Source: Propionibacteriaceae bacterium
GTDB taxonomy: Bacteria > Actinomycetota > Actinomycetes > Propionibacteriales > Propionibacteriaceae
DNA length: 64,000 nucleotides
NCBI GenBank assembly: GCA_031265875.1
Contig: JAISCA010000002.1
Span: 124,001-188,000 of the forward strand
Direction of reading: 5' to 3'
This document shows, piece by piece, positions 32,747-41,654 of this stretch (the stretch's first letter is position 1; each line of letters begins with the position of its first letter). The notes beneath the pieces are model-generated. The model was not told the DNA's origin. It ran no database searches and was given only the letters and a program-made list of their open reading frames with translations. The position numbers were made by a program, and so were the translations under genes.

Positions 32747-34522
32747 TCAGTCCAACTCTAAAGGCCAGACTGAGGTGGGGGCGTCGGCGGCCGAGCTGGC
32801 CACCGGCTCGAACTCCTTGACCTTGTCCAAAGACGGCCCCATGGCGATGTCAGTGACCCGTTCGGTCACGACCTCGACCACCACCGGCAGGCGTTGGCTC
32901 AAGGCCAGAGCCTCGGCCTGGGCCAGGGCTGGGCCCAGTTCCTCGGGCCGCTTGACTCTGAGGGCGCAGCAACCCAAACCTTGGGCCACCTTGACGTGGT
33001 CGACCCCCCAACCGTCCATCTCCGGCGAGTTGACGTTGTCGAAGGAGAGCTGGACCTGGTAGTCCATGTCGAAGGCCCGCTGGGCTTGCCGGATCAGGCC
33101 GAGATATGAGTTATTCAAGATGACGTGGACATAAGGAATGTGGAATTGGGCGCCGACCGCCAACTCCTCGATCAAGAATTGGAAGTCGTAATCGCCGCTC
33201 AAACCCACGATCAACTCGTCGGGCAGGGCCTTGGCCACACCCAAGCAGGCCGGCAGGGTCCAGCCCAAGGGGCCGGCCTGGGCGGCGTCGATCCAACCCC
33301 GTCGCTGCAAGACGTTGATGAATTGGGCCCCGGCGATCTGAGTCAGACCGATGGTGGTGACATAGCGGACCCGGCCGGCGAAGGCCCGGTTCATCTCCTC
33401 GAAGACTCGCTGCGGCTTGATCGGCACATCGTCGAAGTGCGTCTTACGCTCCAGCCGCCGCCGGTGGCGAGCGGCCTGATCAGCCCAAGCCGAGAAATCG
33501 GGCAGCTGATCGCGGCGGCGGCGGACCTCGGCCAGGATCAGCTCGAGAGCGGCCTTGGCGTCGGACACCAGGCCCAAGTCGGGCGGGAAGATACGCCCTA
33601 GCTGGGTCGGCTCGATGTCGATGTGGACGAAACGGCGGCCCTGGCGGTAGACCGCCAGATCGCCGGTGTGGCGGTTGGCCCAGCGGTTGCCGACGCCGAT
33701 CACCAGATCCGACTCCAAGAAGATGGCGTTGCTGTAGCGGCGAGCCGTCTGGATGCCGACCAGGCCGGCCGCCAGCCGATGGTCGTCGGGCAGAGCGCCG
33801 GAGGCCATCAAGGTGGCGGCCACCGGCAGGTCGAGGGTTTCGGCCAACTCCTGGGCCACCGCTTCGGCCCCGGCGATGACGACGCCACCGCCCAAGAGCA
33901 GCAGGGGACGTTGGCTGGCCGCGATCAGATCGACCACGGCGGCCGCTTCGGCCGCGCTGGCCTGGGGGCGGTCCGGCGGCAGCGGTGTGTAAGCGGTGGG
34001 GTCGAACTCGATCTCAGCCGTCTGCACGTCCACCGGCAGGTCGATCAGGACCGGGCCGGGCCTCCCTGACCGCATCAGGTGGAAGGCCCGCCGCATGATG
34101 GGGCCGATCTGAGCCGGCTCCTTCACCGTCACGGCCCACTTGGTGACCGGGGCGGCGATGGACACGATGTCGACCCCTTGGAAGTCCTCCTTGTCCATCT
34201 TGGACAGCGGCACCTGGCCGGTCAGACAGAGGATCGGCACCGAGTCGGCCCAGGCCGCGTACAAGCCGGTCACCATGTCGGTGCCGCCCGGGCCGGAGGT
34301 GCCGACGCAGACGCCGATATTGCCTTGACGGGCGCGCGAGTAGCCGTCCGCCATGTGCGAACCGGCCTCGGCGTGGCGGGCCAGGACGTGGTCGACGCCG
34401 CCGTGGGCGCGGAAGGCGGAGTAGAGCGGGTTGATGGCGGCGCCGGGGACGCCGAAGACTTGGGTCGCGCCCTCGGCCTCGAGAATGGCGACCAAGGCGT
34501 CGACGGTACGCATACGGGGCAT
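32747..34522 (-). CDS. gcl: Glyoxylate carboligase (tartronate-semialdehyde synthase)
   Basis: 591 residues, matching E. coli Gcl almost collinearly at the start ([10 protein letters not shown], HxLARHxExxSHMA, HKEDFQ-like [12 protein letters not shown]). It is a ThDP enzyme joining two glyoxylates to tartronate semialdehyde with CO2 release. The ThDP/Mg motif GDYDF...NNSYLG lies near residues 440-475. Gcl is unusual in lacking the activating Glu of ThDP enzymes; E. coli has Val51, and here the aligned residue is Ala51. It is the last gene of the hyi-glxR-gcl set on this strand. Confidence 0.95.
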   Translation of the reverse strand: MPRMRTVDALVAILEAEGATQVFGVPGAAINPLYSAFRAHGGVDHVLARHAEAGSHMADGYSRARQGNIGVCVGTSGPGGTDMVTGLYAAWADSVPILCLTGQVPLSKMDKEDFQGVDIVSIAAPVTKWAVTVKEPAQIGPIMRRAFHLMRSGRPGPVLIDLPVDVQTAEIEFDPTAYTPLPPDRPQASAAEAAAVVDLIAASQRPLLLLGGGVVIAGAEAVAQELAETLDLPVAATLMASGALPDDHRLAAGLVGIQTARRYSNAIFLESDLVIGVGNRWANRHTGDLAVYRQGRRFVHIDIEPTQLGRIFPPDLGLVSDAKAALELILAEVRRRRDQLPDFSAWADQAARHRRRLERKTHFDDVPIKPQRVFEEMNRAFAGRVRYVTTIGLTQIAGAQFINVLQRRGWIDAAQAGPLGWTLPACLGVAKALPDELIVGLSGDYDFQFLIEELAVGAQFHIPYVHVILNNSYLGLIRQAQRAFDMDYQVQLSFDNVNSPEMDGWGVDHVKVAQGLGCCALRVKRPEELGPALAQAEALALSQRLPVVVEVVTERVTDIAMGPSLDKVKEFEPVASSAADAPTSVWPLELD

Positions 34523-34549
34523 GGTGTCTCCTTTGACTTCAGGTGCTGG

Positions 34550-35440
34550 TCAGTCGGTGGTCGGGGCCAGGCCGCAGAGGCGCTGGACGCCCCGGAAGAG
34601 GGCCGAGTGGTCGAGTTGGCCGTCGCCTTGGGCCTTGACGGCCGCCACCAGTTGGGCCACCAAGGCGCCCAGGGGCAGGGCCAGGCCGGCCTGCCGGGCG
34701 GCCGCCTGAACGATGCCCATGTCCTTGTGGTGGAGGTCGATGCGAAAACCGGGCTGGAAATCGCGGGCGGTCATCTTGGCCGCCTTCTGGTTCAAGACGG
34801 CCGACCCGGCCAGGCCGCCGCCTAAGACCTCGACGGCGGCGGTCAGGTCGACACCGTAGGCCTCCAGGAAAATGAGGGCCTCGGCCAGAGCTTCGATGTT
34901 GGCCGCCACGATCAACTGGTTGGCCGCCTTGACGGTCTGGCCGGCCCCGTTCGGTCCGACCAGCACGATGGTGCGGCCGACCAGTTCGAAGATGGCCCGG
35001 GCGGCCTCGAAGTCGTCCGCCGTGCCGCCCACCATGATGGACAAGGTGGCCTGCTCGGCGCCGGGCTGGCCGCCCGAGACCGGGGCGTCCAAGATCCGGA
35101 AGCCGGCCTGATGGGCCTGTGCGGCCAGGGCCATGGTGACATCGGGCCTGATGGTGGAGAAGTCGATGATCAAGGCCCCGGGGCGGCCCAGGGCCAGGAC
35201 GCCGGCCGGGCCGGTCAGGACGGCCTCGACGTCGGGCGAGTCGGGCACCATCAGGGCGATGACGTCGGCTTCAGCCACGGCTTCGGCCAGGCTGCCGGCG
35301 GCTCGTCCGCCGGCCGCGACCAGGCGGTCGGTGGCGCCGGGCACGAGGTCATAGCCGGTGACGGCGAAGCCGCCGCGTTGCAGATGGACCGACATGGGGG
35401 CGCCCATGATGCCCAAGCCGATGAAAGCCACATTAGTCAT
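34550..35440 (-). CDS. glxR: Tartronate semialdehyde reductase (3-hydroxyisobutyrate dehydrogenase family)
   Basis: 296 residues. N-terminal GLGIMGAPMSVHL (NAD(P) site), DAPVSGGQPGAE substrate motif, and catalytic Lys in GQTVKAANQ near residue 170. It reduces tartronate semialdehyde to D-glycerate, the next step after Gcl, whose gene lies 27 bp downstream. GarR and GlxR cannot be told apart by sequence; context favours GlxR. Confidence 0.9.
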   Translation of the reverse strand: MTNVAFIGLGIMGAPMSVHLQRGGFAVTGYDLVPGATDRLVAAGGRAAGSLAEAVAEADVIALMVPDSPDVEAVLTGPAGVLALGRPGALIIDFSTIRPDVTMALAAQAHQAGFRILDAPVSGGQPGAEQATLSIMVGGTADDFEAARAIFELVGRTIVLVGPNGAGQTVKAANQLIVAANIEALAEALIFLEAYGVDLTAAVEVLGGGLAGSAVLNQKAAKMTARDFQPGFRIDLHHKDMGIVQAAARQAGLALPLGALVAQLVAAVKAQGDGQLDHSALFRGVQRLCGLAPTTD

Positions 35441-35477
35441 GATGGTGATCCTTCTCTGTAGGTTCGGCGCTCAGGCC

Positions 35478-36269
35478 TCAGTCTTGGGCCAGCCAGGCGA
35501 AGGGGTCTTGGCCCGGCGGGCTGACGTACTCCAGACCGACGGCGCCGTCGTAACCGGCCTGGTCCAGGGCTTGGAGCCAGCGGCGCAGGGGCGCCTGACC
35601 GGTGCCCGGGGCTCCCCGGCCGGGCAAGTCGGCGATCTGGACGTGGGCCACCCGGTCGTGATGGGCCGCGATGACGGCGTCCACGTCGTCGCCGTTGTTG
35701 GCCAGATGGTAGACGTCGAGCAATAGGCCAAGGTTGTCCAGGCCCTGTTCGGCCTCGACCCGGTCGATCACAGCCAGGGCGTCGGCCGCTTTCTGGAGGG
35801 GATAGTCCGGCGCTCCGGAGACCGGCTCGATCAAGATCGTGCCGCCGAATTCCGCCACCGCCCGGGCGGCCCAGGCCAGGTTCTCCAGGGCCAAGGCGTC
35901 CTGCTCGGCCGGGCTATGGCCTAGCTGGCGCAAACCGTAGAGGGCGTTGAAGCAGCGGCAACCGGTGGCGCGGGCGATCTGGCCGACGGCGGCGACATTG
36001 GCCCGGAAGCGTTCGGCTTGACCGGGCCAGGAGACCAGACCGCGGTCGCCCTGGGCCATGTCGCCGGCGTCGAAGTTCAACCCGGTCAACTCGACCCCGG
36101 CCTGGTCCAGCGCGGCCGTCAAGGCGTCGATCTGGTTCGGCCCGGGGTCCGGCCGGTCGAAGGGCCACCACAGCTCGACGCCGGTCAACCCGGCCCGCCG
36201 GACGGCCTGGAAGCGTTCGGCCAGGGGCAGGTCGGTCAGGAGGATGGAACAGTTGGCGGTGTAGCGCAT
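35478..36269 (-). CDS. hyi: Hydroxypyruvate isomerase
   Basis: 263 residues from ATG 36269; GGGGGAAG lies 4 nt upstream. TIM-barrel AP-endonuclease-2 fold: GVELWWPFDRPDP near the N-terminus, FNALYG, and metal/acid residues in LIEPVSGAPDYPLQ, LLDVYHLANNGDD, HVQIADLPGRGAPGTG and GLEY. It interconverts hydroxypyruvate and tartronate semialdehyde and is the first gene of the glyoxylate operon. Confidence 0.9.
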   Translation of the reverse strand: MRYTANCSILLTDLPLAERFQAVRRAGLTGVELWWPFDRPDPGPNQIDALTAALDQAGVELTGLNFDAGDMAQGDRGLVSWPGQAERFRANVAAVGQIARATGCRCFNALYGLRQLGHSPAEQDALALENLAWAARAVAEFGGTILIEPVSGAPDYPLQKAADALAVIDRVEAEQGLDNLGLLLDVYHLANNGDDVDAVIAAHHDRVAHVQIADLPGRGAPGTGQAPLRRWLQALDQAGYDGAVGLEYVSPPGQDPFAWLAQD

Positions 36270-36614
36270 GACGCTTCCCCCGAATTTCACGATGCGAGAA
36301 TTAGAATCTGTGATTCGGATCTTATGCCCAGCTACGGCCAGCGTCAACGCCTGCCAGGCCCATTCGGACGGGGAGTCGGTCAGACCAAGGTGGATCTATC
36401 GGCCGCCCGCCAGGGCGGCCGGAGTCTGGGGGGAGGGACAGTCGTACCCCCAATCGCACCCCCCACCAGCGAACGGCGGGTTACGACGTCCGACACGCCG
36501 GTGGCACTGGTCGCAAGCGTCAGCCGTGGGGCCCCAGTCGCCGACTGAGCACTTACGACGTCCGACACGCCGAAGTAGTAATCGTAATTGCTCAATCGGC
36601 GGGGCCGATTGCGC
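36270..36614. other. Intergenic region: hyi promoter and REP-like repeats
   Basis: 345 bp without a gene. An exact 20-mer TTACGACGTCCGACACGCCG occurs at 36481-36500 and 36553-36572. GCCGACTGAGCACTTACG (from about 36540) and CGTAATTGCTCAATCGGC (from about 36582) form an inverted pair. These motifs are relatives of the units inside the 134-bp repeats at 4.1 and 19.2 kb. Confidence 0.65.
36304..36316 (-). promoter_or_regulatory. Inverted repeat upstream of hyi
   Basis: GAATC-TGT-GATTC, 35 bp before the hyi start in an AT-rich stretch. Likely part of the operon promoter/operator, perhaps the IclR site. Confidence 0.45.
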
Positions 36615-37379
36615 CTAGGCCGGCTGGACTTGGTCGGACAGAGCCAGTGTCAATTCGTGGGCGGCTTGGACCAGGCTGGGGACGGCCCGCAGGCCCAGCT
36701 CTGGGGTCAGGCGGACGGCTGGGCCGGAGATGGAGACGGCGCTGGGGGCGGCGGCGCCGGGCACGGCCATGGCGTAGCAGCGCACGCCGATCTCTTGTTC
36801 TTCCTCATCCACGGCGTAGCCGCGCTGGCGGATTCGGGCCAGCTCGCGCAGCAGGGTCTCGAGGTCGGTGACGGTGTGGTCGGTCTGGGCCGGCAGGCCG
36901 ACCCGGGCCACGATCGAGCGGACTTGCTCGTCGGACAGTTGGGCCAAGACTGCTTTGCCGACGCCGGTGCAGTGGGGGTGGACCCGGCGGCCGACCTCGG
37001 TGAAGGTGCGCATGGCGTGGGGCGAGGGGGCCTGAGCCACGTAAACCATCATGTCGCGGTCCAAGCTGGCCAGGTTGGCGCTCTCGCCCCAGCGGTCGAC
37101 CAGTCGGTCCAAGATCGGTTGGGCCCAGACCCCGGAGACCTGCCCGGCCGTCGCGCCCAATTGGATCAGCCGGGGGCCGAGCGAATAACGCCGGGAGGGC
37201 AATTGACGGACGTAACCGCCTGAGACCAGGGTGCGTAAGAGCCGATGGATGGTCGGGACCGGCAGCCCGGAGCGCTCGGCCAATTCGCTCAGGGAGACGA
37301 CGCCGCCGGCTTGGGCCATCTGCTCCAGCAGACCGAAGGCGCGGTCGACCGACTGGACTTGGCTGGTGCGTGCGGTCGT
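36615..37379 (-). CDS. IclR-family regulator, apparent ACG start
   Basis: 254 residues if started at ACG 37379, which follows GGGGAGGA. A start at the first ATG (37319) gives 234 residues but removes VQSVDRAFGLLEQ, the opening helix of the IclR winged HTH, which is intact in frame upstream. No ATG, GTG or TTG occurs between the in-frame stop at 37443-37445 and 37319. Recognition helix region: VSLSELAERSGLPVPTIHRLL. The effector domain (residues about 85-250) has GVGKAVLAQL and a conserved Cys in GVRCYAMAVP. Probable regulator of the glyoxylate genes downstream, like AllR. Confidence 0.85.
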   Translation of the reverse strand, partial: TTARTSQVQSVDRAFGLLEQMAQAGGVVSLSELAERSGLPVPTIHRLLRTLVSGGYVRQLPSRRYSLGPRLIQLGATAGQVSGVWAQPILDRLVDRWGESANLASLDRDMMVYVAQAPSPHAMRTFTEVGRRVHPHCTGVGKAVLAQLSDEQVRSIVARVGLPAQTDHTVTDLETLLRELARIRQRGYAVDEEEQEIGVRCYAMAVPGAAAPSAVSISGPAVRLTPELGLRAVPSLVQAAHELTLALSDQVQPA

Positions 37380-37636
37380 GCTTCCTCCCCGGGCGGCGGT
37401 CGGACCCGGCCGGCGCGGTGCTTTGGCCGGGCGAGGTCCCGGTCATGCTAACACCGCCCGCTCCAGAGCGGCCTGGGCGACGAGGCTTGGAGCCGTCGCC
37501 GCCGGGGCGGAGCCCGTCTCTCGCTGGGCCGGTCCAAGATCGTTTAGGCCCGGCTCGCCCCTCGGCGCTGGCCGGGTCAGAAGCGCCACCGTATTAAGGT
37601 GTCAGCGAAGCTCGCTGTCGGACCAAAGGGGGACCC

Positions 37637-38710
37637 ATGGGCTACGAAGACGTCATCGCCACCATCAGTGGCGCCGATCAGGCGGTCTTGGCCGAGGCCC
37701 AGGCCCGGGTCGACGTTCTGCTCAAGCCGCCCGGCAGCCTGGGCCGCTTGGAGGAGATGGCCGTCCGCTTGGCCGGTATGACCGGGCGGGTGCGCAATCA
37801 GTTCGAGCGCCGCTGCGTCGTGGTGATGGCGGCCGACAACGGTGTCTACGCCCAAGGCGTGGCCAGCGCGCCGCAAGAGTTCACCCGGCTGCAAGCCGTC
37901 AACATGACCCGTGGCATCTGCGGCGTCTCCGTCTTGACCGAGCAGGCCGGCGGCGACGTCGTGGTGGTCGACATCGGCATCGCCCAACCCACCGGCTGGC
38001 CTCAGATCGTGGAGCGGACGGTGCGCCGTTCGACCCGTGACCTGGCCGTCGAACCGGCCCTGACCCGGGCGGAGACGATCGAGGCCATCGAAGTCGGGAT
38101 CGATGTCACGACCGGTCTGATCGACCAGGGCTACCAGTTGATCGGCACCGGTGAGATGGGCATCGCCAACACCACCAGCACCAGCGCCTGCGCCGTCGTC
38201 TTGACCGGGGTCGAGATCGAACGGGCGGTCGGCCGGGGAGCCGGCTTGAGCGACGAGGGACTGGCCCACAAGGTCGAGGTGGTGCGCCAAGCCCTGGCCC
38301 TGCACCAGGTGGACCCGAGCGACCCGCTGGACGTGCTGTCCAAGGTCGGCGGGCTCGACATCGCCGGCCTGGTCGGCTGCTACCTGGCCGCCGCCAGCCG
38401 GCGCGTCCCGATCTTGATCGACGGGGTCATCTCCATCCTGGCCGCCCTGCTGGCCCAGCGCCTGGCCCCGGCGGCGGTCGACTTCATGATCGCCACCCAC
38501 CGTTCCGAGGAGCCGGCCTACGCCGCCATCTCGGCCGAGTTGGGGCTGGCCCCCTTCCTCGATCTCAAGATGCGTCTGGGCGAGGGCACCGGCTGCGCCC
38601 TGGCCTTCCCCATCGTGGACGCCGCCTGCGCCATGATGAACCGGATGGGCACCTTCGACGACATCCAATACGACCAGTCTTTCCTAGTCGACAACCGCGA
38701 GGACGCCTGA
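37637..38710 (+). CDS. cobT: Nicotinate-nucleotide--dimethylbenzimidazole phosphoribosyltransferase
   Basis: 357 residues. PPGSLGRLE near 31-39, VMAADNGVYAQGVA, IGTGEMGIANTT, and catalytic Glu316 in MRLGEGTG, the counterpart of Glu317 of Salmonella CobT. It makes alpha-ribazole phosphate, the activated lower ligand of cobalamin. AAAGGGGG precedes ATG 37637. cobU follows after a short repeat element. Confidence 0.96.
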   Translation: MGYEDVIATISGADQAVLAEAQARVDVLLKPPGSLGRLEEMAVRLAGMTGRVRNQFERRCVVVMAADNGVYAQGVASAPQEFTRLQAVNMTRGICGVSVLTEQAGGDVVVVDIGIAQPTGWPQIVERTVRRSTRDLAVEPALTRAETIEAIEVGIDVTTGLIDQGYQLIGTGEMGIANTTSTSACAVVLTGVEIERAVGRGAGLSDEGLAHKVEVVRQALALHQVDPSDPLDVLSKVGGLDIAGLVGCYLAAASRRVPILIDGVISILAALLAQRLAPAAVDFMIATHRSEEPAYAAISAELGLAPFLDLKMRLGEGTGCALAFPIVDAACAMMNRMGTFDDIQYDQSFLVDNREDA

Positions 38711-38718
38711 TGGGGCTG

Positions 38719-38887
38719 CTAGTGTCCGGTACCGGAAGTTCGCTGCGGAAGTCGACGCCAGCCGGGGCCCCTGGCGGCGTTGGCGAAACGTCCCGACACA
38801 TCCAATATCGGGACGCTCCGCCGCCTGGCCAGCCACCCCGTCTGACGCCACCTTCTTTCACACCGAACTTCCGGTGCCGGACACTAG
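38719..38887. mobile_element. MITE-like element with 24-bp terminal inverted repeats
   Basis: Terminal arms 38719-38742 and 38864-38887 are reverse complements with one mismatch (both ends CTAGTGTCCGG...). Total length 169 bp, no coding capacity. CTAG at both ends could be a 4-bp target duplication. An internal 8-bp hairpin (38789-38796/38808-38815) may act as a terminator. It separates cobT from cobU. Confidence 0.75.
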
Positions 38888-38920
38888 GGAGCGGCCCGGG
38901 CTCCGGAGCGAAGGGCTGAG

Positions 38921-39547
38921 ATGGCAGACACCGATCAGCCAGACGACGATCAGCTGGGCGTCGATCAGCCGGGCCTGGTTTTGCTGGTGACCGGCGGGGT
39001 CCGCTCGGGCAAGAGCGCCTACGCCGAGGCGGTGGCGGCCCGGCGGGGCCGGCGGGGTGTGGTCTACCTGGCCACGGCCTTCGCCGGCGACGACGAGATG
39101 GCCGACCGGATCCGGCGCCACCAGGCCGGGCGTCCGGCTGGTTGGATCACTTGGGAACGGACCAGCCGGCTGGCCGGCATCGCCCAGGACGGTCCGGCCG
39201 GCGACTGGGACTGTCTGATCGTGGATTGCCTGGCCAACCTGGTCTCCAACGTCATGTTCAGCCAGCTGGCCCAACCGGACCAGGGCGCCCCGGAGGACTT
39301 CGACCAGATCGAGGCCAGTCTGATCCAAGACCTGGCCGCCCTGGTCGAGTTCACCCGGAGCCGCCGGGCCAGCTTGGTCCTGGTCAGCAACGAGGTTGGC
39401 CTCGGACTGGTGCCGCCCGGCCGCTCCTCGCGCTACTACCGCGACATCTTGGGACGGGTCAACCAGTCCCTGGCCGCAGCGGCCGACGCCGTCGTCTTGA
39501 TGGTCTGCGGCCAAGCCCTCACCATCAAAGGCCGGCCCGACTGGTGA
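38921..39547 (+). CDS. cobU: Adenosylcobinamide kinase / guanylyltransferase
   Basis: 208 residues. P-loop GGVRSGKS near residue 25, then VVYLATAFAGDDEMADRIRRHQ, the nucleotide-binding DCLIVDCLANLVSN and VSNEVGLGLVP, all characteristic of CobU/CobP. It phosphorylates adenosylcobinamide and adds GMP, preparing it for joining to alpha-ribazole. The first 17 residues are an Asp/Gln-rich extension (DQPDDDQLGVDQPG) of no known role. Confidence 0.94.
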   Translation: MADTDQPDDDQLGVDQPGLVLLVTGGVRSGKSAYAEAVAARRGRRGVVYLATAFAGDDEMADRIRRHQAGRPAGWITWERTSRLAGIAQDGPAGDWDCLIVDCLANLVSNVMFSQLAQPDQGAPEDFDQIEASLIQDLAALVEFTRSRRASLVLVSNEVGLGLVPPGRSSRYYRDILGRVNQSLAAAADAVVLMVCGQALTIKGRPDW

Positions 39548-39611
39548 CCGCCCGCTCCAGTCGCTGGCCGGCCAGACCGGCGACGGCGGCCCAGGAGTGG
39601 GTTCAGCGGGC

Positions 39612-40586
39612 TCAGCCCAGCGGCGAGGGCCGCTCCAGCTGGTTCAGCATGGCCACGAAGGCGGCCGGCGGCGCCACTGAGATCTTGTCTTGCTTGCGCT
39701 CCCAGGGGATAGGGGTGAAGCCTGACGGACGGTACCAGAAGAGATCGCGGCTGAGCGGGCCGGGGCCTTGCCGGTGGGCCTTCTCGATCAGGCTGATCAG
39801 CATCGTGACCGCGCTCGGAGCCCGCAGATCGGCGATCGGGTAGACCACCGACAGATGGCGGGTGGGCGCCGTCACCAAAGAGCCGTGGGGGCCGATCAGG
39901 CCGGGCCGGCGATCCAACTCGAAGAGCAGATTGGGGGCGAAGAAGTGCTCGCACTCGGCCACCAGGGTCAAGCCGTGGTTGGATTCGACCGGGGTGGCGC
40001 GGATGGCGTAACGCTGAGCGATGTTGGAGCGACCCAGTTCCAGCAACTCCAGCGGCGACGGTCCCCAAGCCTCGGCCACCCGCCGGTCCACGATCTCGAC
40101 GGTGTCGGGCCAGTCGAAGACCAAGACCTCGACCAGTTCCCCGGCCAAGGGGCGGCCCAGCAGGAGGGCGTCGGCCCCGGACTGGGCCAGGTCCTGGCTG
40201 TTGTACAAGCGGACGCCCAGGATGGGACGGACAACGGCAAAATTGGTCTTGTCCGGTTCCGGTGCGACCGGCGCCGCCGGGGCTCCAGCCGGATCGGCCG
40301 CCGGCGGGGCGGCCTGGCGCAGGATCGACCCCAGATTGGCGGAGATGACGTTGTAATACCCGCGCGGAGTGGTGCGTTGGCAGAGCTGGGCCAGGTTGAT
40401 CAAGTTGATGGTCTTGAGGCCGGAGGGGTTGTCGGCTAATTCGAGTTGGCCGTCGCCTAGGGCGTACTCGACGCCGAAAGTGGCCACGCAACGATCGACC
40501 TCTTCAATGAAGCGGTTGTACTCCTTGACAGTCAAGAAGCCGGCCCACTCTGGAGTCGCCGCTCTCTTCCGGCCGAACAGGGCCAT
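39612..40586 (-). CDS. Uncharacterised protein, weakly DUF1444-like
   Basis: 324 residues, AAGGAAGG before ATG 40586. No signal peptide or membrane segment. An Ala/Pro linker (about 95-115) splits it in two. The C-terminal part has VDRRVAEAWGPSPLELLELGRSNIA, reminiscent of DUF1444 (YtpQ) proteins, and HLSVVYPIADLRAPSAV. It is convergent with cobU and lies downstream of the ECF operon on the same strand, separated by about 220 bp. I do not recognise a function. Confidence 0.6.
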   Translation of the reverse strand: MALFGRKRAATPEWAGFLTVKEYNRFIEEVDRCVATFGVEYALGDGQLELADNPSGLKTINLINLAQLCQRTTPRGYYNVISANLGSILRQAAPPAADPAGAPAAPVAPEPDKTNFAVVRPILGVRLYNSQDLAQSGADALLLGRPLAGELVEVLVFDWPDTVEIVDRRVAEAWGPSPLELLELGRSNIAQRYAIRATPVESNHGLTLVAECEHFFAPNLLFELDRRPGLIGPHGSLVTAPTRHLSVVYPIADLRAPSAVTMLISLIEKAHRQGPGPLSRDLFWYRPSGFTPIPWERKQDKISVAPPAAFVAMLNQLERPSPLG

Positions 40587-40808
40587 CTCGTCTCACCTTC
40601 CTTTTCTACCCCCGTCGACTCCGCCGCCGGGGTGGTTCGCCCGTCTCGGTCCTCTCCTTGGTAGGTAAGCGTGCCATCCTCGGCTTCGATCTTAGGCGCC
40701 GGGTCCCGCTATGCCCACGATCCGGCCTCGATCGCCTAAGCCGTGTCGACGTCAAGGATGCTCTGCCCCTGGCGTCGGTCGCAAGTCCACCTGAATCAAT
40801 GGGTCGGC

Positions 40809-41654
40809 TCAGCCTCCGCTGACCGGATCGAACTCGACCACCGGGTCGAAGTTGGCCCGGCGCACGGCCCGGCGCAGGATGGCCAGGACGCCCGGCCCGA
40901 GGACGGCGATCAGAACGGTGTCGGTGATGGCCCGGCCGGTGTCCCAGACGGCGGTCGAACTGACCAGGGTGAAGATGAGGAAACGACGCAGATTGTCCAG
41001 CAGGGGGCCGCCCGCGACGTAGTCCAAACCGGCTTGGCCGAAGCCGGAGACGTAGGGCCAGAACCACAGGTTCATGATCAAGCCGAAGAGATAGGCCGCC
41101 ACGATGCCGTACGCGATCAGCCAGGCCATCTCGCGCCAGCCCCGGACCGGCTTGCCGAAGAGCCGTTCCGGCAACAGGCCGGCTCCCATGCCGACCCAGG
41201 CCGAGGCCAGCATCTGGAAGGGCATCCAAGGGCCGACTCCAGCCGTCAGGAGGGCGGAGGCGAAGATGGAGGAGCAGCCCAGCACGAAGCCGAAGCCGGG
41301 TCCGAAGACCCGCCCGGCCAAGATCATGAGGAAGAAGACGGTCTCGATGCCGTTGAGGCCGGCCCCCAGCGGGCGCAGGGCGGCGATGACGGCCGACAGC
41401 ACGCCCAACATGGCCAGGGCCTTGGCGTCCATGCCTCGCTCGGTCAGCTGGACCAGGACCAGAAGCACCAGCAAGGGCAAGATCAAGACGAAGATGAAGG
41501 GAGCGTCCTCGGCGTGTTGGACGGCCGCGGGCTGAGCCGGGCGGAAGAGGGGCCAGGCGAACATGGCCAGGCCGGCCAGCGAGACCAGGGTCAGCAGGAG
41601 GACGGACTTGGGCCCGACCGGGATGGGCCGTTCGGAGCGGCCGGCGGCGCTCAT
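40809..41654 (-). CDS. ECF transporter S component, probably for cobalamin or a precursor
   Basis: 281 residues with a short cytoplasmic start and about six to eight membrane segments. Features of ECF S components include GAGLNGIETVFFLMILAGRVFGPGFGF and WMPFQMLASAWVGMGAGLLP. It overlaps the ATPase gene (ATGA) in an operon led by a cobalamin riboswitch and sits beside cobT/cobU, so cobalamin/cobinamide is the likely ligand (CbrT-type). No biochemical residue confirms this. Confidence 0.85.
   Translation of the reverse strand: MSAAGRSERPIPVGPKSVLLLTLVSLAGLAMFAWPLFRPAQPAAVQHAEDAPFIFVLILPLLVLLVLVQLTERGMDAKALAMLGVLSAVIAALRPLGAGLNGIETVFFLMILAGRVFGPGFGFVLGCSSIFASALLTAGVGPWMPFQMLASAWVGMGAGLLPERLFGKPVRGWREMAWLIAYGIVAAYLFGLIMNLWFWPYVSGFGQAGLDYVAGGPLLDNLRRFLIFTLVSSTAVWDTGRAITDTVLIAVLGPGVLAILRRAVRRANFDPVVEFDPVSGG

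Noticed and set aside
37443..37636. Possible second cobalamin riboswitch before cobT
   Set aside because: The conserved core and B12 box seen upstream of the ECF operon are absent; only small local hairpins are present.
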